A stretch of 64,000 nucleotides of DNA from Chryseobacterium sp. JV274 (GCF_903969135.1 NZ_LR824569.1:4733001-4797000); one strand, 5' to 3'. Positions 1 through 8,868 are shown, counted from the first letter of the stretch. Program-made: numbers and translations. Notes: a model not told the origin generated them from the letters alone.

Positions 1-1
1 T

Positions 2-358
2 CCTACAGACTTCCAGTATTTAGTACAGGCAGGAGCTTCGGCAACTTACAAACTGAAAAATACCGATACCAATTTTGCCCTTTATTACAAATTTACAGGT
101 CCGGACAGAATCTATGTGTCTGACGGGGCAAGTGGTTTCCGCCTGGGAAAAGTAGACAGTTTTCATATGATGGATTTCATCGTAAGCCAGCCTTTCTGGA
201 ATAAGCATTTCGAAATTTCTGCGGGGGTGAAAAATATATTTGATGTGACGAGGTTAAACTCTACTGCAATTGCGGGTTCAGCCCATACAGCAGCGAACGG
301 TTTTGTTAATTTATACTACGGCAGAAGCTATTTTGCCCGATTAATGTTTCAATTTTAA
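2..358 (+). CDS. TonB-dependent receptor, C-terminal part (5' end outside window)
   Basis: The reading frame is open from the left edge and ends at 358. It encodes about 118 residues that alternate in beta-strand fashion and finish with the aromatic-rich strand YGRSYFARLMFQF, ending in Phe, as expected for an outer-membrane barrel. The segment EISAGVKNIFDVTRLN is typical of the last strands of TonB-dependent receptors. HmuY follows 16 bp downstream and a heme ABC transporter after that, so a heme or hemophore receptor (HmuR-like) is inferred. Plug domain and TonB box are not visible. The family call is firm; the ligand is inferred from neighbours. Confidence 0.85.
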   Translation, partial: PTDFQYLVQAGASATYKLKNTDTNFALYYKFTGPDRIYVSDGASGFRLGKVDSFHMMDFIVSQPFWNKHFEISAGVKNIFDVTRLNSTAIAGSAHTAANGFVNLYYGRSYFARLMFQF

Positions 359-374
359 ATAATAAGTTACTGTT

Positions 375-1490
375 ATGAAGTATTTAAAAATATTTTCTAT
401 TCTTTCCGTCATGGTGGCCACTCAGTCTTGCCTTTCTGCAGATGAAGATCCGGTTCCGGTTCCACCTATGACTGGGTCAGAAGTTAATGTAAAAGTGGGT
501 GGTCCTACAGAACCTAATCAGGTTTGGATTGATCTGAGTGATTACACCAATCCGGCTATCAACAGCAGAACAGATTGGGATCTTGGTTTTTATACAGGAG
601 ATGAATTTCGTGTGATTATGAACGGATCTCTTGCTATGACAGTTATTAAAATACCTGATGCTACAGATATCAGTAAAGTAAAAGATGCTGATGCAGCAAG
701 CTTGAAAGAAATTGCTCAGGTAGGAACATTTGATGCTGCCAATATGAAATATATTGACAATCCGAATGGAGATTTCCTAAATCAGACTTCCGGAATTGAT
801 GCCATCAAAGAAAATGACGCTGATAATCCTGTTTATCTAATCAATATGGGAAGAGAAATACCTTCCGCAGCCAATATTGGGGCCGGTTCCGTTTCATTAT
901 CCGGTGATCCGAGAGGATGGAAAAAAATTCAGATTCTGAGAGCTCAAAATGGATACAAGATTCGCTATGCCGATTTGAATGCAACAGGAACAGATATTAA
1001 AGAATATATCATTACAAAAGATACTGAATACAATTTCACATTCTTTAACCTGAAAACGGGTACACCGGTAAAGATTCAGCCTAAGAAAAAAAGATGGGAT
1101 TTAGCATTCACAACGTTTACCAATGAGGTATTCATGGGACCTACAACCAGTGCGGGAAGCTACTTCTATGCAGATTTTGTAACTACCAATACCTTAAATG
1201 GAGTAGGCGCTTATCAGGTAAGTGTTACAGGAAGTCTGGATCAGGCTTATACTGCATTTAAACTGAAAGATGTTGAGCCCGCCAAATTTGTATTTAATGA
1301 TCACAGAGCCATTGGTGATAAGTGGAGAACAACCACGGGGACGGCATCGAATCCGGTTCCATTTGTATATTCAGACCGTTTCTTTGTATTGAAAGATGCT
1401 GAAGGGTTCTACTTTAAACTGAGGTTTAACAAAATGAAAGACGAAAACGGAAACCGGGGGTACACCAATTTTGAATTTGAACCTTTATAA
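375..1490 (+). CDS. hmuY: HmuY-family heme-binding lipoprotein
   Basis: This 371-residue protein begins with a lipoprotein signal (MKYLKIFSILSVMVATQSC, Cys19), so it should be anchored in the outer membrane, probably facing outside. The segment NSRTDWDLGFYTGDEFRVIMNG and the later KKKRWDLAFTTFTNEVF are the paired WDLAF-type motifs of the HmuY family, whose members capture heme and pass it to a TonB-dependent receptor. It is longer than Porphyromonas HmuY (about 215 residues), as is common in flavobacteria. It sits between the receptor and hmuT in a tightly spaced operon. The heme ligands cannot be assigned by eye. Confidence 0.88.
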   Translation: MKYLKIFSILSVMVATQSCLSADEDPVPVPPMTGSEVNVKVGGPTEPNQVWIDLSDYTNPAINSRTDWDLGFYTGDEFRVIMNGSLAMTVIKIPDATDISKVKDADAASLKEIAQVGTFDAANMKYIDNPNGDFLNQTSGIDAIKENDADNPVYLINMGREIPSAANIGAGSVSLSGDPRGWKKIQILRAQNGYKIRYADLNATGTDIKEYIITKDTEYNFTFFNLKTGTPVKIQPKKKRWDLAFTTFTNEVFMGPTTSAGSYFYADFVTTNTLNGVGAYQVSVTGSLDQAYTAFKLKDVEPAKFVFNDHRAIGDKWRTTTGTASNPVPFVYSDRFFVLKDAEGFYFKLRFNKMKDENGNRGYTNFEFEPL

Positions 1491-1512
1491 AATAATCAAA
1501 TAATAGTATATC

Positions 1513-2391
1513 ATGAAAAAATTCATTCTTGCAGCTTCTGTACTTGTAGCAGTGTATTCTTGCAAAAAGGCAGAAGGATCACCAAAAGAAAGTACAACGG
1601 AAGCTACTTCTGAAGCACCAAAGACCAACAATAAAATAGTAACATTAAGTGGAGGAATTACTGAAATAGTATCTGCCCTGGGCCACGAAAAAGAAATCGT
1701 AGGAACGGATGTTACAAGTACTTATCCTGCATCTTTAAAAGCTACAGCTAAAGATTTAGGCCACATGAGATCAATGACTATTGAGCCGATCATGGCAGTC
1801 TCTCCAACATTAATTTTAGCTTCTGATAAAGATATCAACCCGGAATTGATGGGGAAAATAAAATCTTCAGGAATTAAAACTGAAGTATTCAAACAGGAAT
1901 ATACGGTAGAAGGAACTAAAAAGTTGATTGAATCTGTAGCAAAAGCTATCGGAAATACAGACTACCAGAAACTGAATGACAAGATTGATGCAGATCTTAA
2001 ACAGGTACAGCCTATTGCTAAAAAGCCAAAAGTATTGTTCATCTATGCCAGAGGAAATATGCTGATGGTGAGTGGTAAAAATACACCAATGGCTTCATTA
2101 ATTACCCTTGCAGGCGGTGAAAATGCCGTAACTGATTTTGAAGATTTCAAACCATTGACCCCGGAAGCTGTTGTAAAAGCCAATCCTGATGTACTGTTCT
2201 TCTTTGAAACAGGTTTACAGGGAGCTGGAGGAAATGAAGGCGCTCTTAAAATGCCGGGTGTTTCCCAAACGAATGCAGGGAAGAATAAAAAAATCATCGC
2301 AATGGACGGAGGTTTAGTATCAGGTTTCGGGCCGAGATTAGGAGAAGCAGCAGTAGGATTAAACAAACTTTTAATTGAAAACACAAAGTAA
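1513..2391 (+). CDS. hmuT: Heme ABC transporter substrate-binding lipoprotein
   Basis: The 292-residue product has a lipoprotein signal with Cys17 (VLVAVYSC) followed by a Ser/Thr/Glu-rich linker, then a periplasmic binding fold of the class III (BtuF/HmuT) type: IVTLSGGITEIVSALG at the start of lobe 1, a long connecting helix, and KPLTPEAVVKANPDVLFFF in lobe 2. It would carry heme across the periplasm to the HmuUV permease. Its last 17 bp overlap the next reading frame, suggesting translational coupling. Confidence 0.88.
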   Translation: MKKFILAASVLVAVYSCKKAEGSPKESTTEATSEAPKTNNKIVTLSGGITEIVSALGHEKEIVGTDVTSTYPASLKATAKDLGHMRSMTIEPIMAVSPTLILASDKDINPELMGKIKSSGIKTEVFKQEYTVEGTKKLIESVAKAIGNTDYQKLNDKIDADLKQVQPIAKKPKVLFIYARGNMLMVSGKNTPMASLITLAGGENAVTDFEDFKPLTPEAVVKANPDVLFFFETGLQGAGGNEGALKMPGVSQTNAGKNKKIIAMDGGLVSGFGPRLGEAAVGLNKLLIENTK

Positions 2392-3415
2392 ACTATACTT
2401 TTATCTTATTATAAGTGCAGTACTGCTTACTATTATAGCAGTACTGTCACTTAATACAGGAGTTTATGATTTTGGAGGAAACTCTCCGTTCATGGCACTG
2501 TGGCAATTTATAAAAGGAGATTCCAATTTATCATTGAGTGATAAATATGTAATCTGGGACGTAAGAGCAGCCAGAATTATCATGGCAATTTTAGTAGGAA
2601 GTATGTTGTCGGTTTCAGGAACAAGTCTTCAGGGACTTTTCAAGAATCCTTTGGCAACGGGAGATTTAATAGGACTTACATCGGGAGCAACTTTGCTGGC
2701 AGCAATTGCGATTGTTTTAGGAGGACATTTCAAAGAATATCTTCCTGAGGCTGTACAATTTTCACTGGTAGGAATCGCGGCGTTTATCGGTTCTTTTTTA
2801 TCAATGATGTTGGTCTACAGAATTTCAACAAGCGGAGGAAAAACAAATGTGGTCATGATGCTGCTTACGGGAGTCGCAATAACGGCTATCGGTTTTTCAG
2901 TAACCGGATTTCTGATCTACATCTCAAAAGATGAGCAGCTTAGAGATCTTACCTTTTGGAATTTAGGAAGTTTGGCAGCAGCAACATGGACTAAGAATAT
3001 CATTCTGGCCATTGTTATGATCATTGCCTATATCATTTTATTGCCGAAAGGTAAAGCTTTGAATGCAATGATGCTGGGAGAAAAAGATGCACACCATCTG
3101 GGAATCAATGTGGAAAGGCTGAAAAAACAGATTATTATTATTGTAGCTTTAATGGTAGGGAGCTGTGTGGCATTCTCAGGAACTATAGGTTTTGTAGGTC
3201 TTATTGTACCTTATATTTTAAGACTCTTATTCAAATCCAATTATGCTTTTATTTTGCCATTATCGGCAATGTGCGGAAGCATTTTAATGTTGACAGCAGA
3301 TACCTTCAGCAGAAGTATTGTAGCACCGTCAGAACTGCCGATCGGTATTTTAACAGCCTTAATGGGAGGACCTATTTTTATCGCTATTTTGGTTAAATTT
3401 AAAAAGTCACTGTAA
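2375..3415 (+). CDS. hmuU: FecCD-family heme ABC transporter permease (TTG start)
   Basis: This 346-residue, very hydrophobic protein has about ten membrane helices of the FecCD/BtuC type. Recognisable blocks are VWDVRAARIIMAILVGSMLSVSG near the N-terminus, LKNPLA-like LFKNPLATGDLIG, and GTIGFVGLIVPYILRLL late in the protein. An in-frame stop lies directly upstream (2372-2374), and the only start that keeps the first membrane helix is TTG at 2375, inside the end of hmuT. Translation is probably coupled to hmuT. It ends in TAATG, sharing one base with hmuV. Confidence 0.9.
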   Translation: MKTQSKLYFYLIISAVLLTIIAVLSLNTGVYDFGGNSPFMALWQFIKGDSNLSLSDKYVIWDVRAARIIMAILVGSMLSVSGTSLQGLFKNPLATGDLIGLTSGATLLAAIAIVLGGHFKEYLPEAVQFSLVGIAAFIGSFLSMMLVYRISTSGGKTNVVMMLLTGVAITAIGFSVTGFLIYISKDEQLRDLTFWNLGSLAAATWTKNIILAIVMIIAYIILLPKGKALNAMMLGEKDAHHLGINVERLKKQIIIIVALMVGSCVAFSGTIGFVGLIVPYILRLLFKSNYAFILPLSAMCGSILMLTADTFSRSIVAPSELPIGILTALMGGPIFIAILVKFKKSL

Positions 3416-4188
3416 TGATCAAGGCACACCAGATTAATTATAAACATAAAGATTTCCGAATTCTGGACGGGGTAGATGTCTCTCTGGAGTATGGTGAATT
3501 TTTGGCTATTGTAGGACCTAACGGAGCAGGAAAGTCAAGTCTTCTGAGCGTATTGGCAGATGAAGTGAAATCCGGAAATAATAAGGTTTTATTTAAGGAT
3601 AAACCCATCAGAGAATGGAATATCAAAGAGCTTTCAAAACATAAAGCAAAGTTCTCACAGCACAACAGCAATGATATTCCGCTTGAGGTAAAAGATGTGA
3701 TCATGATGGGAAGATATCCGTATTTTGATGCTCAGCCCGGAAAAGAAGATCTGGAAGCCATGAACAATATGATGTACGAAACTGATATTTTTCATCTTAA
3801 AGAAAGAGAATACAATACACTTTCAGGAGGAGAAAAGCAGCGTGTACATCTTTCAAGAGTAATGGCACAGCTTGAAAATGAAATTGCCCACAAACTGGTT
3901 TTTCTGGATGAACCTTTGAACAATTTGGATATAAAACATCAGTATAAGGCGTTGGAAATTATCAAAAATTTTACAAAAAAAGCCAATAGTGCCATTGTTG
4001 TTTTGCATGATCTCAACCTTGCGGCACAATTTGCAGACAAAATTTTATTAATGAAATCAGGACAGGTTTCCGCCTATGGAACTCCACAGGAAGTTTTTAC
4101 AGCAGAAAATATCAGCAATGCCTATAATTTTCCCTGTACCATTTGCGAACACCCAATTACCAATAACCCTATGATCATTTTTGGATAA
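3415..4188 (+). CDS. hmuV: Heme ABC transporter ATP-binding protein
   Basis: The 257-residue ATPase shows Walker A (GPNGAGKSS, about residues 34-42), the Q-loop, the signature LSGGEKQR, Walker B (LVFLDEP) and the switch His (VVLHDLN). Order and spacing fit the FepC/HmuV subfamily, which energises heme or siderophore import with a FecCD permease. It overlaps hmuU by one base and is followed after 2 bp by the methyltransferase gene, so all are one transcript. Confidence 0.92.
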   Translation: MIKAHQINYKHKDFRILDGVDVSLEYGEFLAIVGPNGAGKSSLLSVLADEVKSGNNKVLFKDKPIREWNIKELSKHKAKFSQHNSNDIPLEVKDVIMMGRYPYFDAQPGKEDLEAMNNMMYETDIFHLKEREYNTLSGGEKQRVHLSRVMAQLENEIAHKLVFLDEPLNNLDIKHQYKALEIIKNFTKKANSAIVVLHDLNLAAQFADKILLMKSGQVSAYGTPQEVFTAENISNAYNFPCTICEHPITNNPMIIFG

Positions 4189-4190
4189 CC

Positions 4191-4841
4191 ATGGAAAAAG
4201 AAGAACTCAAAATCCTTGCACAGAATCTTGCCAATCCTCAGGGGGAAAAAGGCATCGAGATTGGTGAAATGATGAATGCCACTAACATCAGTATGACGTT
4301 AGAAAGTATCAAAACACTGGTGGTAGATGATGATCAGCAAATCCTCGAAATAGGACACGGGAATGCCGCACACCTGAAAAGTATAATAAGTCTTGCCAAA
4401 AATCTCAGATATACCGGGATTGATATTTCTGAAACCATGCATAATGAAGCCAAAAGGCTCAATAAAGAATTTGAAAGCCAGGCAGATTTTGTTTTGTATG
4501 AAGGCAGTAAACTCCCTTTCCAGGACAGAGCTTTTGATAAAATATTTACAGTCAATACAGTCTATTTCTGGGAAAATCCGGTAGAATTTTTAAATGAGAT
4601 ATACAGGGTTTTAAAAGATGACGGAACATTCGTTCTTACATTCGGACAAAGAGAATTCATGGAAAAACTGCCGTTTACGGAATATGACTTCATCCTGTAC
4701 AACAACAGTGAAATGGAAGAACTGATCTCCAAAAGTCATTTTAAAAGAATGAAAACTTCTGAAAAAGAAGAAGAAATAAAAAGTAAAACAGGAAACGAAA
4801 CAATACAAAGAATTTATACAATTTTAACCATAAAAAAGTAA
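4191..4841 (+). CDS. Class I SAM-dependent methyltransferase in the heme operon
   Basis: A 216-residue protein with a Rossmann methyltransferase fold. Motif I appears as ILEIGHGNAAHL (about residues 50-61), followed by an acidic residue in YTGIDIS, then PFQDRAFDKIFTVNTVYFW as motifs II/III, and VLKDDGTFVLTF. No signal peptide, so it is cytoplasmic. It lies 2 bp after hmuV and 4 bp before the hemS-like gene, so it is co-expressed with heme uptake. The substrate is unknown; a role in heme breakdown or a heme-derived molecule is only a guess from position. Confidence 0.82.
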   Translation: MEKEELKILAQNLANPQGEKGIEIGEMMNATNISMTLESIKTLVVDDDQQILEIGHGNAAHLKSIISLAKNLRYTGIDISETMHNEAKRLNKEFESQADFVLYEGSKLPFQDRAFDKIFTVNTVYFWENPVEFLNEIYRVLKDDGTFVLTFGQREFMEKLPFTEYDFILYNNSEMEELISKSHFKRMKTSEKEEEIKSKTGNETIQRIYTILTIKK

Positions 4842-4845
4842 AGTA

Positions 4846-5874
4846 ATGAGCACATTAGTTAATGATTTAAAGGAAAAATGGGAAGCTCTGAAAGCAGAAA
4901 ATCCACATATCAGAATAAGAAATGCAGCAGCACAATTAGAAGTAAGTGAAGCCGAATTATTGGCAACAAGCATTGGAGAAGGAGTTACTGTCCTGAACCC
5001 GGATTTCCAGGGAATCCTTACAGAAGCTGAGCAGTTAGGAAAAGTAATGGCTCTTACCCGTAACGATGAGTGTGTTCATGAAAGAAAAGGAACGTATCTA
5101 AACGGAGATTTCAGCAGCCCTCATGCACAGCTTTTTGTAGGTGAAGATATCGACCTTAGAATTTTCCTTAACCACTGGAAATTTGCTTTTGCAGTACTGG
5201 AAGGAGATAAGAAAAGCTTTCAGTTTTTCGGGAAAGACGGCTTGGCACTTCACAAGATTTATTTGACTAAAAATAGCAATGAAGCTGGTTTCGATGCGAT
5301 TGTAGAAAAATTCAAAGCAGAAGATCAGAATCAGGTATTGGCTTTTGAAGCTGTAGCTCCAAAACAGCCAGAAAAAGCAGATTCTGAAATTGATGTAGAA
5401 GGATTCAAAAAAGCTTGGACAGAATTGAAAGACACACATGATTTTTTCATGATGACAAGAAAATATGGAGTAAGCAGAACACAGGCATTAAGATTAGCTC
5501 CGGAAGGATTTGCTAAGAAAATCGATAACGCAAAAGTGGTAAACATCCTTGAAGATGCTTCTGAAAAAAATACACCGATCATGGTTTTCGTTGGAAACAG
5601 AGGAATTATTCAGATTCACACAGGAAATGTGAAGAAAACACTTTGGCACCAGCAATGGTTCAACGTAATGGATCCTGATTTCAATTTACACCTTGATGTA
5701 ACGAAAATTGCAGAAGCTTGGATCGTTAAAAAACCAACGGAGGACGGAGAAGTAACAGCTATCGAAGTATTCAACAATGAAGGAGACTTTATTGTTCAGT
5801 TCTTTGGAAAAAGGAAACCTGGAATTCCTGAGCTTCAGGAGTGGAAGGACCTTGTAGCAGCATTAGAAAAGTAA
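4846..5874 (+). CDS. hmuS: HemS/HmuS-type cytoplasmic heme-binding (hemin-degrading) protein
   Basis: The 342-residue protein shows the internal duplication of the HemS/ChuS family: an N-terminal half (about 1-170) and a C-terminal half (about 183-342), each ending in an FFGK sequence (SFQFFGKDG and VQFFGKRKPG). His198 in KDTHDFFMM aligns by eye with the axial heme ligand region of HemS (His196). Members take heme from the ABC importer and store or degrade it. It closes the operon and is followed by an intrinsic terminator at 5894-5930. Confidence 0.88.
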   Translation: MSTLVNDLKEKWEALKAENPHIRIRNAAAQLEVSEAELLATSIGEGVTVLNPDFQGILTEAEQLGKVMALTRNDECVHERKGTYLNGDFSSPHAQLFVGEDIDLRIFLNHWKFAFAVLEGDKKSFQFFGKDGLALHKIYLTKNSNEAGFDAIVEKFKAEDQNQVLAFEAVAPKQPEKADSEIDVEGFKKAWTELKDTHDFFMMTRKYGVSRTQALRLAPEGFAKKIDNAKVVNILEDASEKNTPIMVFVGNRGIIQIHTGNVKKTLWHQQWFNVMDPDFNLHLDVTKIAEAWIVKKPTEDGEVTAIEVFNNEGDFIVQFFGKRKPGIPELQEWKDLVAALEK

Positions 5875-5893
5875 TAATTAGATGATTTGAATG

Positions 5894-5930
5894 AGACCGT
5901 TTTGTTTTTGAAATTCAAAGCGGTCTTTTT
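5894..5930 (+). terminator. Intrinsic terminator after hmuS
   Basis: An 11-bp stem (agaccgttttg / caaagcggtct, one wobble) with an 11-nt loop is followed by a T-run. It separates the heme operon from chaN. Confidence 0.85.
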
Positions 5931-6042
5931 TATTTCAGGTTTTGGCGAAAAATAATTTTAAGATTTAAATAAAGAAGATGTGCTGTTACAGTGCAATAAC
6001 TGCCAAAATATTTGTGTAATTTGTGGTTAAATATAAAATAAA

Positions 6043-6915
6043 ATGAAAAATATTTTCATAGCGATATTGCTTGCCGGTTTCTGTTCATTGAAGGCCCAGG
6101 ACTTTAAAGCTTACCAGTTTTATGATAAGAAAGGAAAGGAAATAAAGACTGACAAACTGGTGAAAGAACTAGCGGATTATGATGTGGTCTTTTTTGGAGA
6201 AAATCATAACAGTTCTATCAATCACTGGCTTCAGCTTAAAATTACAGAAGCCTTGTTTGCAAAAAAGAACGGTCAGCTTATTTTAGGCGCAGAAATGTTT
6301 GAACGAGATAATCAGGCACAGCTGAATCAGTATTTAAACGGGAAATTTGATGCTAAGACATTGAAAGACTCTGCCCGTTTATGGAACAATTATGCAACAG
6401 ATTATAAACCTCTGGTTGATTTTGCTAAAGATAAAAAACTGAATTTTATTGCTACCAATATCCCAAGGAAATATGCCTCTCAAACCGTGAAGGAAGGTCT
6501 TGAATCCCTGAATAAATTAAGCGGAAAAGAGAAAACATACATTGCTCAGCTGCCTATCAAAGTTACGCTGGACACCCCAGGATATCCAGAAATGAAAAAG
6601 ATGATGGGAGATCATGCAGAAGGAACAAAAGTAATGAATTTTATTTCAGCCCAGGCAACGAAAGATGCTACAATGGCAGAATCTATTCTGAAAAATTATC
6701 AGGCCGGAAAAACATTTATCCATTACAACGGAAACTATCACAGCAAAGAATTTGGCGGAATCTATTGGTATATCAAACAGAAAAATCCTAATTTGAAAAT
6801 GGCAGTAATCTCTGTTTTTGAATCAGGAGATCCTGAACTGAAAGTGCCGGCCAAAGACTATATCCCGACAGATTTCAATCTGATTATTCCGGGAGATATG
6901 ACTAAGACTTTTTAA
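6043..6915 (+). CDS. ChaN-family heme-binding exported protein
   Basis: The 290-residue protein has a signal peptide (MKNIFIAILLAGFCSLKAQ) that looks like a signal peptidase I type; the Cys in AGFC is a weak lipobox. The body has the ChaN/EreA-like signature: VVFFGENHNSSINHWLQ, LILGAEMFERDNQ and, near the end, FIHYNGNYHSKEFGG. ChaN proteins bind heme and are iron-regulated. It has its own transcription unit behind the terminator of the hmu operon, and probably works alongside it in the periplasm or outer membrane. Confidence 0.85.
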   Translation: MKNIFIAILLAGFCSLKAQDFKAYQFYDKKGKEIKTDKLVKELADYDVVFFGENHNSSINHWLQLKITEALFAKKNGQLILGAEMFERDNQAQLNQYLNGKFDAKTLKDSARLWNNYATDYKPLVDFAKDKKLNFIATNIPRKYASQTVKEGLESLNKLSGKEKTYIAQLPIKVTLDTPGYPEMKKMMGDHAEGTKVMNFISAQATKDATMAESILKNYQAGKTFIHYNGNYHSKEFGGIYWYIKQKNPNLKMAVISVFESGDPELKVPAKDYIPTDFNLIIPGDMTKTF

Positions 6916-6930
6916 TTTTTTTTACAAAAG

Positions 6931-7004
6931 TGTCATTCTGACGAAGGAAGAATCTTACTATTAATTATGAGATTCTTCACTGCATTGCATTCCTTTCAAA
7001 ATGG
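6931..7004. repeat. Dispersed TGTCATTCTG-type repeat
   Basis: The segment begins TGTCATTCTGACGAAGGAAG and carries AATCTT and AGATTCTTC arms that can pair. Related TGTCATTCTG words occur as an inverted pair at 12569-12632. Such sequences recur in flavobacterial genomes and look like small palindromic intergenic repeats. Confidence 0.55.
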
Positions 7005-7029
7005 CAAAAATAAACTACTTACATTGAAT

Positions 7030-7095
7030 TCAATAGGAACGGGCTTTAGCCCGTTTATTTTTTATAACAAAACTTCCATTGGCTTTAGCCAAAAC
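7030..7095. repeat. Composite GCTTTAGC palindromic repeat, copy 1
   Basis: Two hairpins in tandem: acgggcttTAGCCCGT-type arms at 7039-7054 and ttggctttagccaa at 7079-7092, 40 bp apart. The same pair in the same order is found at 53641-53706, and a single relative at 18120-18133. Confidence 0.7.
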
Positions 7096-7137
7096 GTAAA
7101 ATTAATTATTGAATAATCATTTTTATTCCACAATTTT

Positions 7138-7145
7138 TACCTTTG
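7138..7145 (+). promoter_or_regulatory. -7 promoter element (TACCTTTG) for the exported deformylase-like gene
   Basis: TACCTTTG matches the Bacteroidota -7 consensus TAnnTTTG. It overlaps an in-frame TTG at 7143, which argues that translation starts at ATG 7164 instead. No well-spaced TTG -33 element is seen. Confidence 0.55.
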
Positions 7146-7163
7146 TACAACATTCCAAAAAAC

Positions 7164-7799
7164 ATGAAAAAAATATCCATTCTGCTGATCTTTTTTATCG
7201 GACTGATCAATGCCCAAAAACTCACTTCCAATGAAATTTCGTTAATTAATCAAGGTGATACAAATACTGCATTGCCCATCTATCAGACTACCGATACCAA
7301 TCAACATAAAACACTATTGAGTATTTCTTCAGAGATTGATCCCCTTGATCCGAATACAGCTATTCTGGTAAAAAGAATGAAAGAATCTCTTCTTTCTACG
7401 GATGGCGGAGTAGGAATTGCAGCGCCTCAGGTGGGAATCAACAGAAAAGTTATCTGGGTACAACGTTTTGACAAAGAAGGAACTCCTTTGGAATATTTTA
7501 TTAATCCTGTCATTGCTTGGCATTCCGATCTGCAGAATCTTGGGCCTGAAGGAGATTTGTCTATTCCCGATTTCAGAGATCAGTTCTACAGAAGTAAAGT
7601 GATTCAGCTGGAATATATTGATTTGAAAGGACAGAAATATTCAGAAATTGTAGAAGGTTTTACAGCGGTAATTTTCCAACATGAGATCGACCATCTTTTC
7701 GGAATTCTGATTTCCGATAAAAAAGAAAAAGAAAAAAATGATTCTTATAAAAAGGTAGATGCCTATCAGAAAAGTGATGTAAATAAAGACAGGAGGTGA
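7164..7799 (+). CDS. Exported peptide-deformylase-like protein with Asp replacing the metal-ligand Cys
   Basis: A 211-residue product. A signal peptide (MKKISILLIFFIGLINAQ) precedes a peptide deformylase fold: motif 1 GVGIAAPQ (Gln89), motif 2 EGDLS, and motif 3 HEIDH (His173, His177). Active deformylases have EGCLS, with the Cys as third metal ligand; here it is Asp131. Deformylases act on nascent chains in the cytoplasm, so export is also unusual. The Lys/Asp-rich C-terminal tail is long. The start at 7164 is chosen because the promoter element covers the earlier TTG. It could be a repurposed metallohydrolase; true deformylase activity is doubtful. Confidence 0.82.
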   Translation: MKKISILLIFFIGLINAQKLTSNEISLINQGDTNTALPIYQTTDTNQHKTLLSISSEIDPLDPNTAILVKRMKESLLSTDGGVGIAAPQVGINRKVIWVQRFDKEGTPLEYFINPVIAWHSDLQNLGPEGDLSIPDFRDQFYRSKVIQLEYIDLKGQKYSEIVEGFTAVIFQHEIDHLFGILISDKKEKEKNDSYKKVDAYQKSDVNKDRR

Positions 7800-7837
7800 T
7801 GATGAGTTATGAATTATGTCAGTGCGCTATAATTTGT

Positions 7838-8272
7838 TTATCTATATTTCAAAATAAAATCTTCTCCATCTTCATAATCTGCGGGATCAACGTGTGAAAT
7901 CACTCCAATATCAGATTGTAAAATACTTTTGAGCTGGTCGAAATACATTTTTTCAGTTTCCTTGGTGCCATTTAAGGTCAGGCTCATAATAAGTTTGTCG
8001 TCATCAGTAATATCTGCACCTACCATGATTTTGTTGGGATTATCATGATATTTATTCCAATAAAAAGTCTGGGTGATGGAAGGCGTTTCAATGAAATAAC
8101 CAATCATTTCATCTTCCGTTTTAAAAATATAATTCCTGTCGTGTCTTGGATAAGTATAATCAAGATTTAATTTTTCGTAGCCGGGAAGAAATGTATTCAA
8201 TACCAAATTGATTGTCTTTCTTGATTTTTGTCCTGCATACACCTGACAAACGATATCTGTAATAATGTCCAT
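7838..8272 (-). CDS. Conserved-looking hypothetical protein, 144 residues
   Basis: I do not recognise this protein. It has no signal peptide or membrane segment, is acidic at its end (DPADYEDGEDFILKYR), and reads as a compact cytoplasmic domain with alternating strands (YWNKYHDNPNKIMVGADI, KLIMSLTLNG). It is a single-gene unit on the minus strand, convergent with the deformylase-like gene 38 bp away. Codon use is like its neighbours. Confidence 0.65.
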   Translation of the reverse strand: MDIITDIVCQVYAGQKSRKTINLVLNTFLPGYEKLNLDYTYPRHDRNYIFKTEDEMIGYFIETPSITQTFYWNKYHDNPNKIMVGADITDDDKLIMSLTLNGTKETEKMYFDQLKSILQSDIGVISHVDPADYEDGEDFILKYR

Positions 8273-8380
8273 GATACAAAATTAATCTATTTTTAAGAGA
8301 GTAATAGCCGAATCAGTCTTTTAAAATAAACGCAATCATCTGTGTCCATCTGAGAAATCTGGGGTTAAAAATATAAAATA

Positions 8381-8414
8381 GAAATGAGCTGTTTCCATGG
8401 AAACAGCTCATTTC
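8381..8414 (-). terminator. Terminator of the ohr operon (34-bp perfect palindrome)
   Basis: A perfect inverted repeat centred on ccatgg, with 17-nt arms beginning gaaatgagctgtttcc. On the minus strand it is followed by an AT-rich T stretch and lies 29 bp after the ohr stop codon. Confidence 0.85.
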
Positions 8415-8442
8415 GTTATAACTATGCTTAAAAAAAATTGGA

Positions 8443-8868
8443 TTAATCGTTGTTGGTTACTGATAGTTTCACCTCCATATTATTTCTGGTTGCATTAGAA
8501 TAAGGGCAGATCTGGTGTGCCTTTTCTGTCAGAGCCTGTGCTTCCTCAATAGAAACTCCGGGAATGTTGACGTCAAGCTCTGCTGCCAGACCGAAACCTC
8601 CGTTCTCAAGTTGGCCAATGCTCACTTGTGCAGTAACAGTTGTTTCTCCGGTTTTCACTTTAGAAAGGCTGATTACTCTGTTCAGAGCACTGTCGAAACA
8701 TGCAGAATATCCAGCTGCAAAAAGCATTTCAGGATTGGCAAAATCATCATTGGCTCCTCCCAGATTTTTTGGCATTCTTACTTCAAGATCCAAAACTCCG
8801 TTTTCACTTTTTACATGTCCGTTTCTGCCTCCTTGAGCAGTTACCTGAGTTGTATATAATGTTTTCAT
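8443..8868 (-). CDS. ohr: Organic hydroperoxide resistance protein (OsmC/Ohr family)
   Basis: The 141-residue protein matches Ohr in length and motifs: the first redox Cys in YSACFDSAL (about Cys56) and the second in ICPYSNATRNN (about Cys121), with VTAQGGRNGHV near the N-terminus. Ohr is a thiol peroxidase that reduces fatty-acid and other organic hydroperoxides, using lipoylated proteins as reductant. Its start lies immediately after the ohrR stop, as the last gene of a three-gene operon. Regulation by OhrR is expected. Confidence 0.95.
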   Translation of the reverse strand: MKTLYTTQVTAQGGRNGHVKSENGVLDLEVRMPKNLGGANDDFANPEMLFAAGYSACFDSALNRVISLSKVKTGETTVTAQVSIGQLENGGFGLAAELDVNIPGVSIEEAQALTEKAHQICPYSNATRNNMEVKLSVTNND

